Assembly: GCF_001189295.1 (NCBI RefSeq)
Contig: NZ_CP012159.1
Coordinates: forward strand, 5,038,525 to 5,102,524
Source: Chondromyces crocatus
GTDB taxonomy: Bacteria > Myxococcota_A > Polyangia > Polyangiales > Polyangiaceae
DNA length: 64,000 nt
Reading direction: 5' to 3'
In this document: positions 8,600-17,437 of the stretch, piece after piece
How the letters are laid out: every line of letters begins with the position of its first letter
How positions within the stretch are numbered: the stretch's first letter is position 1
Notes under the pieces: generated by a model
Database searches by the model: none
The model's input: only the letters and a program-made list of their open reading frames with translations
What the model was told of the DNA's origin: nothing
Made by a program: the position numbers and the translations under genes

Positions 8600-9888
8600 C
8601 GGTTGCCCCGTGGGTGGTTGCTCTCTGGGGCGGGCTCGCTGACCCGATCGGCGAGGATTCTCGCCGCGCCTTCGAGCGGGATCTCCTCCTGTGCGTGACC
8701 GATCAGGTCTTTGACCGTGATCACTCCGCGTTCGATCTCCGCGTCGCCCAGGATGATGCAGAACCGCGAGCCCAGTGAATCCGCGCGTCGAAGCATGGGC
8801 TTGAGGCGTGCGCCTCGCCCGTCGAGCTCTACGCGTACGCCGAAGGAGCGCAGCTCGCGCGACAGCACCAGCGCCTTGTCGCCTGCGGCAGCACCGATCG
8901 GTGCGAGATAGCACCCGGGCCCGCGGCGAGCAGGGGGCTCGGGCGTCACCGTCAGCAGCCGCTCCAGACCCATCGCGAATCCGATTGCGGGCACCTTCGG
9001 GCCACCGAGGCTCTCGACCATGTTGTCGTAGCGTCCGCCGCCGAGCAAGGTGCTCTGGGCGCCGAGATCGGAGCCGATGGCTTTCACCTCGAAGAGCGTC
9101 CGCGTGTAGTAGTCGAGCCCGCGCACCAGGCCTGGGTCCACCACGTAGGGGAGACCGAGGACGTCGAGTGCGTGCTGGAAGCCCTTCCAGTGAGCAGCAT
9201 CTTCCGCGTCCAGCATCTCGAGGATCGAGGGGGCCCCCTGGGCGGCCTCCTGATCGCGAGGGTCCTTCGAGTCGAGGATGCGCAGAGGATTGCGCTCGAA
9301 TCTGCGCTGCGAGTCTTCGCTGAGCCGATCTCGGATCGGTGTGAAGTACTTGAGCAGCTCGTCCCGGAAGCGCGCTCGGGTGCCCGCAGAGCCCAAGCTG
9401 TTCACGTGGATGGCAACGCCTGGGACGCCAATTCTCCGCAAGAAGCTCGACACGAGATCGATCATCTCCGCGTCGCACACAGGACCTGCGTCGCCCAGGA
9501 CCTCACAGCCGGCCTGATAGAACTGACGGTAACGGCCCTTCGCCGGTCGCTCACCCCTGAACATGGGGCCGAGGTAGTACCAGCGGGTGATCGGCTCCTT
9601 GGCGTGGATGGCGTGCTCGACATACGCCCGAGCCGCGCTGGCCGTCCCTTCGGGGCGCACCGTGAGCTGCTCACCGTGCCGCTCGAAGGAGTACATCTCC
9701 TTCTCGACGACGTCGGTGGTCTCTCCCATCTGCCGGCTGAAGAGCGCCGTGTGCTCGAGGAGCGGCGTCCTGACCTCGGCGTAGCCGTACAGCTCCGCGT
9801 GGAGGCGGAAGTCGGCTTCAAGCTGGTGCCAGCGCTGCACCTGCTCGGGCAGGATGTCGTTCATCCCCCTGACCGCGCGGAGATCCAT
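8596..9888 (-). CDS. hisS: Histidyl-tRNA synthetase
   Basis: Class II aminoacyl-tRNA synthetase of 430 aa, charging tRNA-His. It starts with the typical RGMNDILP segment. Motif 1 lies around VRTPLLEHTALF. Motif 2 includes LTVRPEGTASAARAY and the GPMFRGERPAKGRYRQF loop. The family signature GLDYYTRT appears near residue 260, and motif 3 is AIGFAMGLERLL. The C-terminal anticodon-binding domain is present, so the length is normal. It heads a minus-strand operon whose second gene starts inside its stop codon. A TTGACC / N17 / CATAAG promoter sits immediately upstream, leaving a predicted leader of only a few bases. Confidence 0.96.
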   Translation of the reverse strand: MDLRAVRGMNDILPEQVQRWHQLEADFRLHAELYGYAEVRTPLLEHTALFSRQMGETTDVVEKEMYSFERHGEQLTVRPEGTASAARAYVEHAIHAKEPITRWYYLGPMFRGERPAKGRYRQFYQAGCEVLGDAGPVCDAEMIDLVSSFLRRIGVPGVAIHVNSLGSAGTRARFRDELLKYFTPIRDRLSEDSQRRFERNPLRILDSKDPRDQEAAQGAPSILEMLDAEDAAHWKGFQHALDVLGLPYVVDPGLVRGLDYYTRTLFEVKAIGSDLGAQSTLLGGGRYDNMVESLGGPKVPAIGFAMGLERLLTVTPEPPARRGPGCYLAPIGAAAGDKALVLSRELRSFGVRVELDGRGARLKPMLRRADSLGSRFCIILGDAEIERGVITVKDLIGHAQEEIPLEGAARILADRVSEPAPESNHPRGNR

Positions 9889-9899
9889 GTTGGCGGGCG

Positions 9900-9928
9900 C
9901 TTATGGTCGGTGCGGGCGAGCGGGTCAA
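9900..9928 (-). promoter_or_regulatory. Predicted sigma-70-type promoter of the hisS operon
   Basis: Read on the minus strand, TTGACC (9928-9923) is followed after 17 bp by CATAAG (9905-9900). The start point would fall near 9893, about five bases before the hisS ATG at 9888, so the transcript would be nearly leaderless. Confidence 0.5.
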
Positions 9929-10076
9929 GCTGGTCGGACGCCCCCGAGCCGAAAACCGGATGCGCCTCGGCTCTGGACGCCTACGAGCGGGGCCCCGTCA
10001 CGAGGCAAGCTGAGGCGAGGCACACCACGTGAGGTGGGTGCACGAGCGGTCCGACCGGGCTATGTCTTGCGGTGGA

Positions 10077-10523
10077 ATGGTGCGCAAGGACAGCGGTCTA
10101 GATGAGGGGCGGGTCGCAGCGATCGACCTAGGCGCAGCGCGGATTGGGGTCGCAGTGACCGACGAGCTCGGCCTGATGGCGCATCCGAGGCCGCCTCTCG
10201 ACGGCTCGACGGGTAAGGCGGTGCTCGAGGCGCTCACCTCGCTGGCGAGGGAGGAGGGCGTGAAGCGGTTCTTGGTTGGATTGCCCCTCAACCTCGACGG
10301 ACGGGAAGGCTCTGCGGCACGCAAGGCGACGACCTTTGCCCAGGAACTCGCGAACGCCACCGGGATCGCCGTGGAGCTCGTGGATGAGCGGCTCAGCACC
10401 GTGGAGGCATCGCGCCGCCTGCGGGAGGGAGGGGTGAACAGTCGTCGTGCGCGGAAACGGATTGATGGCGCTGCGGCAGCCGTGCTGCTGCAGGCCTGGC
10501 TGGATCGTCGTTCAGGGCAGTGA
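10077..10523 (+). CDS. ruvX: RuvX/YqgF-family putative pre-16S rRNA nuclease / Holliday junction resolvase
   Basis: RNase H-fold protein of 148 aa, close to the family's ~140-150. It contains AAIDLGAARIGVAVTD with the first catalytic Asp, the conserved VGLPLNLDG segment, the VDERLST motif with the second acidic residue, and RIDGAAAAVLLQ with the third. E. coli YqgF is involved in 16S rRNA 5'-end maturation; resolvase activity is a family annotation. ATG 10077 follows a GGTGGA sequence; in-frame ATG 10062 and GTG 10029 are longer options. It is transcribed away from hisS and converges on the Ser/Thr kinase 22 bp downstream. Confidence 0.88.
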   Translation: MVRKDSGLDEGRVAAIDLGAARIGVAVTDELGLMAHPRPPLDGSTGKAVLEALTSLAREEGVKRFLVGLPLNLDGREGSAARKATTFAQELANATGIAVELVDERLSTVEASRRLREGGVNSRRARKRIDGAAAAVLLQAWLDRRSGQ

Positions 10524-10545
10524 GGTGTCTCGTTGCTGGCCGCGG

Positions 10546-12174
10546 TCAGCGCCGGTCCCCTCTCGTGATCAGATAGGCCCCGACGGCGCCGCCGATGGCG
10601 ATGACCAGCATGATGATATCCCAGACGGGCCAGGCCACACCGGCGGCACGACGCAACACCACGGACTCGATGGTCCGCACGAGCAGGGAGGCGAAGCCGT
10701 AGCCGCAGAGCGCGACCATCACGGGCGTTCGCAGCTTCTCTGCGAGCGTGACGGACTTCATGCTGTTGTTCCACACCGAGCGAAGCACGTGGCGCGCCGC
10801 AAGGATGGTCGGAGAGATCAGCGTGAAGCCGATGCCGAGTGTGAGGATCACGGCTTCGAAGCTGGTGAGGTTGTCCGTCGCCTTGCCCCCGCGCACGAGC
10901 CGCACGATGGCCGTGGCGAGGTTGATGAGGCCACCCGCGATGGCGAACAGGCCGAGCACCGAGAGGAGCACGATGAGCGGCCGCGCCATCGAGACTTCCT
11001 GCGCCTTGCGGCCTACCACCGTCATGTTGGTGCGTGGCGAAAGTGAAGGTCGTGAGCCGCCGGGAACCGACGGGGCTGCCACATCCAGCCCATCCGAGGG
11101 GCTCAGATCGTAGGGAGCGAGGTCGAGATCGAGATCCGCCATCGACTGATAGCGATCGAGCGGCGCCTTGGCCATCGCGCGCTGGATCACCAGCTCCAGC
11201 GCTTCGGGGATGGAGACCTCCAGCGATCGCGGTCTCGGCGGATCCTCGGTCAGGACGGCGGTCAGCGTGGCCGTGGGATCGCCGCGATCGAAGGGACGTT
11301 GACCCGTGAGCGCACAGTAGAGGATCGCGCCGACGGCGTAGACGTCGGCCCGGTGGTCGACGCGCTCGCCCCGCGCTTGCTCGGGGGCCATGTAAGAAGG
11401 CGTCCCCATGATCATCCCGGTCTTCGTCAGGGCGGTGCCGCCGCTGTCGTCGACTTTGGAGATCCCGAAGTCGATCACCTTGGCTGTGGGCACGCTCATG
11501 TCGCCGGTAAGGAAGACGTTTTCCGGCTTCATGTCACGGTGAACCACGCCCTTGGCGTGGGCCGCGGAGAGCGCATTGCAGATCTGCCGGACGACCCTCA
11601 CGGCAGGCCCGACGCCCATCCGCCCCACTTCGTTCAGGTACTCGGCGAACTCTTTGCCTTCGAGGAACTCGCTGACCAGGAAGGGACGCCCGTCCGGCGT
11701 GCGATCGACGTCGAACACGTCGACGACGTAGGGGCTCTGCACCGTCGCCGCGGCCTCTGCCTCACGCTGGAACCTCGACAGGACCTGCGGCTGCCTGGCG
11801 AACTCCGGGTGAAGCATCTTGATCGCGAAGCGCTTGCTTCCGATGCGGGTATGGCGTGCCTCGTAGACGCGTCCCATGCCGCCCTCGCCCACGACGCGAA
11901 CGATGGAGTACGTCTGGCTCAACGTCTTGCCGACGAACTCGTCGCGGAGGATGTCGTCCTCGGCATCCTCCAAGGCAGATGCATCACGAGGACAGACCTT
12001 GAACTCGCTCGGATAGTGGACGCCACAGGCGGGACAGACCTTGGCCAGCGATCCGCTCGATGTGAACCCGCTGAGGGACTCCGGCGAGGAAGAGTACGAC
12101 GTTGAGGCGTGTGCGAGTTGCAGGTCCGCCTGCGAGCGCATCGCTCCCACGGGGGGCCGCATGGTGCCGGGCAT
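10546..12174 (-). CDS. Ser/Thr protein kinase with N-terminal zinc ribbon and four C-terminal membrane helices
   Basis: Hanks-type kinase of 542 aa. Residues about 40-65 carry a CPAC ... CPRD pattern typical of a short zinc ribbon. The kinase domain (about 85-340) has GEGGMGRVYEA, the ATP-anchoring Lys in FAIKML, catalytic VVHRDMKPEN, KVIDFGISK and SYMAPEQ, so it should be active. The last ~150 residues contain four hydrophobic segments beginning near RPLIVLLSVLGLF, anchoring it in the membrane with the kinase in the cytoplasm. The tail ends in a few charged residues, so no large extracytoplasmic sensor is evident and the membrane bundle itself may sense. It is divergent from rpsO. Confidence 0.92.
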   Translation of the reverse strand: MPGTMRPPVGAMRSQADLQLAHASTSYSSSPESLSGFTSSGSLAKVCPACGVHYPSEFKVCPRDASALEDAEDDILRDEFVGKTLSQTYSIVRVVGEGGMGRVYEARHTRIGSKRFAIKMLHPEFARQPQVLSRFQREAEAAATVQSPYVVDVFDVDRTPDGRPFLVSEFLEGKEFAEYLNEVGRMGVGPAVRVVRQICNALSAAHAKGVVHRDMKPENVFLTGDMSVPTAKVIDFGISKVDDSGGTALTKTGMIMGTPSYMAPEQARGERVDHRADVYAVGAILYCALTGQRPFDRGDPTATLTAVLTEDPPRPRSLEVSIPEALELVIQRAMAKAPLDRYQSMADLDLDLAPYDLSPSDGLDVAAPSVPGGSRPSLSPRTNMTVVGRKAQEVSMARPLIVLLSVLGLFAIAGGLINLATAIVRLVRGGKATDNLTSFEAVILTLGIGFTLISPTILAARHVLRSVWNNSMKSVTLAEKLRTPVMVALCGYGFASLLVRTIESVVLRRAAGVAWPVWDIIMLVIAIGGAVGAYLITRGDRR

Positions 12175-12274
12175 CGTTCCCCAGCCTAGCCAAAGCGCTC
12201 GGGCAGAGGGTGAGATTTCTTGCCTGCGCTCAGCCCCGTGACACGCCGCCCGCGAGGAGGGGAGGGCCAGACCG

Positions 12275-12302
12275 TTGACCAGGGGATGGAGCTGCGTATA
12301 CT
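12275..12302 (+). promoter_or_regulatory. Predicted sigma-70-type promoter of rpsO
   Basis: TTGACC (12275-12280), a 16-bp spacer and TATACT (12297-12302) match the vegetative consensus at ten of twelve positions. A start near 12309 would give an rpsO leader of about 175 bases. Confidence 0.65.
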
Positions 12303-12485
12303 CCCGCGCCTCCGTGCCTACAGGCCTGACTTCTGTGGGCTCTTGCCGCTCCGGGTGAGGGCTCGCCGTCAGGCGTCACTTGGCCGGTCTCCGCGCACCA
12401 TCAACCATCCGCGCGGGCCGGGGACTCGGCAGTCCTCGGCGAGGCCAAGAGGGCGTTCGCGCCCTCGATTGAGAGAGCAGAGTCG
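12303..12485 (+). promoter_or_regulatory. Structured 5' leader of rpsO, candidate S15 autoregulatory RNA
   Basis: The leader contains a hairpin GGACT/AGTCC with a CGGC loop (12422-12435). Nearer the gene is a perfect 7-bp stem GAGGGCG/CGCCCTC closed by a TTCG tetraloop (12449-12466). The GAGAGA ribosome-binding stretch follows at once. Ribosomal protein S15 represses its own mRNA through leader structures in several bacterial groups, with unrelated folds. That this leader does so is inference from its position and structure. Confidence 0.45.
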
Positions 12486-12752
12486 ATGCTTCATCCGGTT
12501 CAAAAAGCGACACTCATTCAGCAGTATCAGACCCACGAGGGCGACACCGGCTCACCCGAGGTGCAGATCTCGCTCCTCAGCGAGCGGATCAACCAGCTCC
12601 AGGATCACTTCAAGACCCACCCGAAGGATCACCACTCGCGCCGGGGATTGTTGAAGCTGGTCAGCCAGCGGCGTCGCCAGCTCGACTACTTGAAGAAGAT
12701 CGATATCGAGCGTTACCGCAAGCTCATCGGTCGTCTCAACCTCCGCAAGTGA
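12486..12752 (+). CDS. rpsO: 30S ribosomal protein S15
   Basis: An 88-aa primary 16S rRNA-binding protein of the small-subunit platform, at the standard length. It shows the family signature through [12 protein letters not shown], then [37 protein letters not shown] and a basic C-terminus. ATG 12486 follows a GAGAGA purine stretch. The order rpsO-pnp seen here is widely conserved, but the two genes are separated by 443 bp with a hairpin after rpsO, so independent control of pnp is likely. Confidence 0.97.
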   Translation: MLHPVQKATLIQQYQTHEGDTGSPEVQISLLSERINQLQDHFKTHPKDHHSRRGLLKLVSQRRRQLDYLKKIDIERYRKLIGRLNLRK

Positions 12753-12769
12753 GCGTCCGTCGCCATCGG

Positions 12770-12787
12770 TCTCCCCAGCCGGGGAGA
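12770..12787 (+). terminator. Hairpin after rpsO, possible terminator or processing site
   Basis: A perfect 7-bp stem TCTCCCC/GGGGAGA with an AGCC loop lies 18 bases after the rpsO stop. No T-run follows, so it may act as an mRNA 3'-end stabiliser or processing site instead of a classical intrinsic terminator. Confidence 0.5.
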
Positions 12788-13166
12788 TGATGGCAGGAAC
12801 GGCGAGAGCCGTGAACTCACCACCCGGTGGGTTCGCGGCTGTACGCTTTCCATCGACCGGCCAGACCAGTGCGTAACCGGCTTTATTTGCTGGCCACATA
12901 CCATCAGAACATCTAATGAATTCAGTTGTCCACAGGCGCTGACCGTGAGGTCATCAGCTCATGTGGATATTCGCAGTACGACTGAATGACCTACTTTCGA
13001 GGGTCTCGCACGATGGTAGTGCGGTGCCTTCGTGAGCCACGCTTCCGGGTGCGGGCACGCACGCCTTCATCTTCGCTTCGTGCGCGCGAACTGTCCCTCA
13101 TCGCGCGCAGGAACCGAGGAAGAAGCGACGCCCTCGCGCCCGGCGTAGCGGCCGCACGCAGCGGCC

Positions 13167-13180
13167 CTCGCGTACGCGAG
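13167..13180. promoter_or_regulatory. 14-bp perfect palindrome in the pnp leader
   Basis: CTCGCGTACGCGAG lies 16 bases upstream of the pnp ATG. As RNA it could form a short stem, and as DNA it could be an operator. In E. coli the pnp leader hairpin is the target of RNase III/PNPase autoregulation; a similar role here is inference only. Confidence 0.35.
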
Positions 13181-13195
13181 AGGAACTGAGAATCC

Positions 13196-15754
13196 ATGTT
13201 CGTTCGGGAATCCATCATGGTGGGCGGCCGTCCGCTCACGTTCGAAACAGGCCGATTGGCCAAGCAAGCTCACGGGTCGGTGCTCGTCACCTACGGCGAG
13301 ACGATGGTGCTCGTCACGGCCGTCTGTCAGGACGAGCGCCCCGGGCTCGACTTCTTTCCCCTCACCTGTGAATTCTTCGAAAAGTCGTACGCGGCTGGAA
13401 AGATTCCTGGTGGGTTCTTCAAGCGAGAGGCTCGCCAGCGGGACGAGGAAATCCTCACCTGCCGGCTGATGGATCGCCCCTTGCGACCACTCTTTCCCGA
13501 TGGGTTCAAGAAGGACACACAGATCATCGCGACCGTCCTTTCGAGCGACAAACTCAACAAGGCGGACGTCCTTGCGCTGACGGGCGCGAGCGCTGCGCTC
13601 CATGTCTCCGACATTCCCTGGGGCGGCCCCTTGGCTGGTGTCCGCGTCGGTCGAATCGACGGCGAGTTCATCGCCTATCCGACCGTGGAGGAGCTGGAGC
13701 GCAGCGACATGGACATGGTGGTTGCCTGCTCGCGCGATGCCATCGTGATGGTCGAGGGTGGTGCTGCGGAGGCGACGGAAACCGAGATCATCGACGCCCT
13801 GATGTTCGCGCACGACACGGCTCAGCCGATCATCGACCTCATCGACAAGATCCGTGCTGCCGTCGGCAAGCCGAAGCGTGAGTTCGCCGCGCCGCAGCTC
13901 GACGAGGTGATCAAGAGCCGCGTCGCAGAGATCGTGGATCCCCCGCTCTCGTCGGCCACCCGCGTCACCAACAAGAAGGCGCGGTACGACGGCTACAGCG
14001 CGATCAAGAAGAGCCTCACCGAGACGCTGCTCGCGGAGCTGGGCCCGGAGAAGTACCTCGCCGCCGAGCGGCTGGTGAAGGCCGAGTTCGAGGAGCGCAA
14101 AGCCCACATCGTGCGAACCTATGTCCTCGACGAGGGCAAGCGCATCGACGGCCGTGATGGGAGGAGCATCCGTCCCATCGCCTGCGAAGCCGGCCTCCTG
14201 CCCCGCGTCCACGGCAGCGCGCTGTTCCAGCGTGGTGAGACCCAGGCCATCGTCACCACCACCCTCGGCACGTCGACGGACGAGCAGAAGGTCGACAACC
14301 TGATGGGGGAGTCCTGGAAGCGCTTCTACCTCCATTACAACTTCCCCCCCTTCTCGACGGGTGAGACAAAGCCGATGCGTGGCCCGGGGCGGCGCGAGAT
14401 CGGCCATGGGGCGCTCGCCGAGCGTGCGCTGACGCGCATGATCCCGCCCGCGGACCAGTTCCCCTACACGATCCGCATCGTGTCGGAGACGCTGGAGTCG
14501 AACGGCTCGTCGTCGATGGCGGCGGTGTGCGGTGGCTGTCTCTCGCTGATGGACGCAGGCGTCCCGATCAAGGCGCCCGTCGCGGGCATCGCCATGGGCT
14601 TGATCATGGAAGGGGACAAATACGCCGTGCTCTCCGACATCCTCGGTGACGAGGACCATCTCGGCGACATGGATTTCAAGGTGTGTGGCACCGCGCGAGG
14701 CGTCACGGCCATCCAGATGGACATCAAGATCGCGGGGCTGAGCCGCCTGATCCTCATGCAGGCGCTCGAGCAGGCGCGCGAGGGGCGACTGCACATCCTC
14801 GGCAAGATGCTGGAGACCTTGCCCTCGTCGCGTCCGGAACTCAGCCAGCACGCGCCGCGGATCACCACGTTCAAGGTGAAGCCGGACCAGATCCGCCTCA
14901 TCATCGGCCCCGGCGGCAAGACCATCAAGGGCATCGTCGATCAGACCGGTGTCGCCATCGACCTCGAAGACGATGGAACGGTCAATGTGGCCTCGGCTGA
15001 CGCAGACGCCGTCCGCAAGGCCCTCGACATCATCAAGGGGCTCACCGCGGAGCCGGAAGTGGGCGCCACCTACAAGGGGACGGTCAAGCGTGTCGCGGAC
15101 TTCGGCGCCTTCGTCGAGATCCTGCCGAACATCGACGGCCTGCTCCACATCTCCGAGATGGCGCACCACCGCGTCGAGCGCGTCGAGGACCTCTTCAAGG
15201 AAGGCGACAGCGTCGAGGTCAAGGTGGTCAGCGTCGAGCGCGACGGGAAGATCCGGCTGAGCCGCAAGGAGCTCCTTCCTGTTCCGGAGGGCATGCCGGA
15301 GCGTCCTTCACGGGAGCGCTTCGGTCGTGATCGAGAGAGGCCCGAGCGTGGCGACCGGTTCTCGCGACCGGGGCGTCCGGAGCGTGGGGAAGGGGGAGAG
15401 CGCCCCGTCCGAGCCGAGCGCAGCGAAGCTGGAGAGCGCGCTCCGCGGTTCGAGCGGGGTGAAGGCGGCGGAGAGCGCCCCGTCCGAGCCGAGCGCAGCG
15501 AAGGCCAGGAAGCGCCTCCTCGTCCCGAAAGAGGCGAGCGACCCGCGCGGCCGGAGCGGCCCGAGCGCGCGACGTTGCGTCGAGGTGACACGATGAGCCG
15601 GAGGGCTCCGGAGTCGCACCCCGCCGACGGGGGAGAGGCAGGCGTCTCTCGCAGCGCACCGGCTCCGGAGGAGCGACGGTCGTCACCCGGTGGGGATGAC
15701 GAAGGTCATGCTCACGGATCGCGTGACCCCGAAGATCCGACGCACCGTTCCTGA
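13196..15754 (+). CDS. pnp: Polynucleotide phosphorylase with an R/E/P-rich C-terminal extension
   Basis: A 3'-to-5' phosphorolytic exoribonuclease of 852 aa (E. coli: about 711). Two RNase PH domains flank a helical linker; [21 protein letters not shown] marks the first and [10 protein letters not shown] the second. A KH domain with [12 protein letters not shown] (near 565) and an S1 domain beginning [19 protein letters not shown] (near 622) follow. After about residue 700 there is a ~150-residue low-complexity tail built from RPERGE/RAERSE-like units, probably a disordered RNA- or protein-binding tail. ATG 13196 is used; ATG 13217 would give the more usual N-terminus and is a real alternative. 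Confidence 0.96.
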   Translation: MFVRESIMVGGRPLTFETGRLAKQAHGSVLVTYGETMVLVTAVCQDERPGLDFFPLTCEFFEKSYAAGKIPGGFFKREARQRDEEILTCRLMDRPLRPLFPDGFKKDTQIIATVLSSDKLNKADVLALTGASAALHVSDIPWGGPLAGVRVGRIDGEFIAYPTVEELERSDMDMVVACSRDAIVMVEGGAAEATETEIIDALMFAHDTAQPIIDLIDKIRAAVGKPKREFAAPQLDEVIKSRVAEIVDPPLSSATRVTNKKARYDGYSAIKKSLTETLLAELGPEKYLAAERLVKAEFEERKAHIVRTYVLDEGKRIDGRDGRSIRPIACEAGLLPRVHGSALFQRGETQAIVTTTLGTSTDEQKVDNLMGESWKRFYLHYNFPPFSTGETKPMRGPGRREIGHGALAERALTRMIPPADQFPYTIRIVSETLESNGSSSMAAVCGGCLSLMDAGVPIKAPVAGIAMGLIMEGDKYAVLSDILGDEDHLGDMDFKVCGTARGVTAIQMDIKIAGLSRLILMQALEQAREGRLHILGKMLETLPSSRPELSQHAPRITTFKVKPDQIRLIIGPGGKTIKGIVDQTGVAIDLEDDGTVNVASADADAVRKALDIIKGLTAEPEVGATYKGTVKRVADFGAFVEILPNIDGLLHISEMAHHRVERVEDLFKEGDSVEVKVVSVERDGKIRLSRKELLPVPEGMPERPSRERFGRDRERPERGDRFSRPGRPERGEGGERPVRAERSEAGERAPRFERGEGGGERPVRAERSEGQEAPPRPERGERPARPERPERATLRRGDTMSRRAPESHPADGGEAGVSRSAPAPEERRSSPGGDDEGHAHGSRDPEDPTHRS

Positions 15755-15762
15755 GCTCCCCC

Positions 15763-15789
15763 GGAGCGCACCCTGTCGAGGTGCGCTCC
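15763..15789. terminator. Bidirectional terminator hairpin between pnp and lysA
   Basis: A perfect 10-bp stem GGAGCGCACC/GGTGCGCTCC with a 7-base loop sits nine bases after the pnp stop, between convergent pnp and lysA. Neither strand has a strong T-run. Confidence 0.65.
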
Positions 15790-15796
15790 GCCCTGG

Positions 15797-15813
15797 GCCC
15801 AGCGGTGCTGGGC
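15797..15813. terminator. Second hairpin in the pnp-lysA junction
   Basis: GCCCAG/CTGGGC with a 5-base loop, 13 bases before the lysA stop (reading plus). It probably backs up the larger hairpin at 15763-15789. Confidence 0.45.
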
Positions 15814-15826
15814 TGACCTGATTCCG

Positions 15827-17137
15827 CTACATCCGGATCTGCTCGTCGACCCAGCCTTCCACCAGGCGCGGGCGGCGTGCAGCGCTCACAACGCCCTTGC
15901 TGAGGAAGATCTCGGTGGGGAGCGGGCGCCCGTTGTACTCGCTGGCCATCGTGAATCCGTAGGCTCCTGCATCGCGAAGGAGCACCCGGGAAGGCAGCGG
16001 CTCGGTGAAGCGGTGCTCCCCGAAATCATCGGAGCTCTCGCAGACTGGACCGACGACACGGAAGGGAAGGCCTTCTCCAGGCCCAGGCGGCGCGGCCCGC
16101 ATCGGCTCCACCCGGTGGTGCGCACCGTACATCGCGGGGCGCACGAGATCGTTCATCCCGGTGTCGAGCACCAGCCACCGCCGCGGGACGACGGCTGCCC
16201 GGGTCCTCTTGGCCAGCACCACGCTCGCGCAGAGCACACCATGGGGAGCCACCAGGCAGCGCCCTGGCTCGACGACGACCAGCCGGTCTGCGAACGCCGA
16301 GTCAGCGACCCTGCGGGCGATGGCGGCCGCGAAGGCCGCTGGTGGAGGCGGAGGTTCCCGCATCCCGCCGTAGTCGATGCCGAACCCCCCGCCGAAATCC
16401 AGGTATTCGAGGCGCCCACCGCTCACCTCGCGCTCCCGGGCCATCCCGAGGAGCAGCTCGACGGAGCGCAGCATCTCGGTGGTCTGCGTGAGCTGTGACC
16501 CGATGTGACAGGACAATCCCACCAGGTCGAGTTCCGGCGCGGTGGAGATCTCCTCCCAGGCCAACGCGAGATCCTCCACGGGCACGCCGAATTTGGCCTC
16601 ATCGTGGCCCGTCGCGACCTTCTGGTGGGTGTCCGCTTCGATGTCCGGATTCACCCGGATCCCCACACGCGCCCGCCGTCCGAGCGCTCTGGCGCGCGCC
16701 CGCACCCGCTCCACTTCCTCCACGCTCTCGACGTGCAGCCCCAGGATCCCCCGCGTTCCCGTACCGATGGCGAGATCGATCTCCCAGTCCTGCTTGGCCA
16801 CCCCGTTGAACACGATCTTCTCCGCGGGGATCCCACTGGCGAGCGCGACGGAGAGTTCACCGCCGGATACCACCGTCGCACCGCAGCCCACGTCGCTCAG
16901 CGCCCGCACGATGGGCCCGGACGTGCTCGCCTTCAGCGCGTACGCGACGAGATGAGATACGGCGCCGAAGCCGGCGATGAACTCGGCCGCCGAGGCGCTG
17001 ATCCCGTCGAGATCGTACACATACGCCGGCGTCTTGAAGCACGGTGTACCGTCGTCTCGTGCGTGGCTCTCGAACAGATCATCCAGCGTCGCGCCACCCA
17101 TCACGGCTGCGCCTCGAGCATCACGCATCAGCGGCAT
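15827..17137 (-). CDS. lysA: Diaminopimelate decarboxylase
   Basis: PLP-dependent enzyme of 436 aa (fold-type III) converting meso-diaminopimelate to lysine, the last step of lysine synthesis. TPAYVYDLDG opens the barrel, and the PLP Lys is in VAYALKAS. GGFGIDYGG and the HIGSQ segment bind the cofactor. The substrate-side Cys is in CESSDDFGEH, where most homologues have CESGD. DAGAYGFTMASEYNG gives the conserved C-terminal Tyr. ATG 17137 is listed; ATG 17101, preceded by GAGG, is a shorter alternative. It is convergent with pnp and divergent from pyk. Confidence 0.93.
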   Translation of the reverse strand: MPLMRDARGAAVMGGATLDDLFESHARDDGTPCFKTPAYVYDLDGISASAAEFIAGFGAVSHLVAYALKASTSGPIVRALSDVGCGATVVSGGELSVALASGIPAEKIVFNGVAKQDWEIDLAIGTGTRGILGLHVESVEEVERVRARARALGRRARVGIRVNPDIEADTHQKVATGHDEAKFGVPVEDLALAWEEISTAPELDLVGLSCHIGSQLTQTTEMLRSVELLLGMAREREVSGGRLEYLDFGGGFGIDYGGMREPPPPPAAFAAAIARRVADSAFADRLVVVEPGRCLVAPHGVLCASVVLAKRTRAAVVPRRWLVLDTGMNDLVRPAMYGAHHRVEPMRAAPPGPGEGLPFRVVGPVCESSDDFGEHRFTEPLPSRVLLRDAGAYGFTMASEYNGRPLPTEIFLSKGVVSAARRPRLVEGWVDEQIRM

Positions 17138-17437
17138 GACGGGGAGCTAGCGCGGCTGGGCGTGCCGGTAAAGGAGAGCGCGCGCCCCGGCCCAGGGACC
17201 TGACCTGCTCGACCGCGAATGTTTCACGCGCGTCTCTCCAGCCCGAGCTGCTGCCCGCCAGCGGGAAAGCAGCCCTCTGGGATGGAGAAAGCGGAGTCCT
17301 TCCAGCGAACCCGGCCGTTGTTCCGTGCACGCAGGGACCACCCCAATCTACGTGGCGACCGCACGGATTCAGCTCTCGCGGCCCCAGGTGCCCCCTAACA
17401 CTAGTGCCCTGGGCCCGGCTCGTGTCATGCTCGCCGC
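17138..17437. other. lysA-pyk divergent intergenic region
   Basis: About 300 bp with no supported gene. It must contain promoters for both lysA (minus) and pyk (plus), but I find no convincing -35/-10 pair or inverted repeat. Confidence 0.5.

Larger units (their letters stand above)
12175..12485. other. Divergent control region between Ser/Thr kinase and rpsO
   Basis: No coding sequence is supported in these 311 bp. The left half is the kinase upstream region, where I see no clear promoter. The right half holds the rpsO promoter (12275-12302) and a roughly 175-base structured leader, both listed separately. Confidence 0.7.
12753..13195. other. rpsO-pnp intergenic region, non-coding
   Basis: No gene is supported in these 443 bp. 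The stretch holds a hairpin just after rpsO, a relatively AT-rich segment (about 12870-12930) where a pnp promoter might lie, an operator-like inverted repeat TGACC-gtga-GGTCA (12940-12953) and a palindrome next to the pnp start. Confidence 0.6.

Noticed and set aside
8600-9478. An upstream extension of the PFF-repeat protein frame through hisS
   Set aside because: It overlaps the conserved synthetase in another frame; the signal peptide begins only after 8599.
13067-15169. A 700-codon minus-strand frame opposite pnp
   Set aside because: Complement of the conserved PNPase domains; no independent features.
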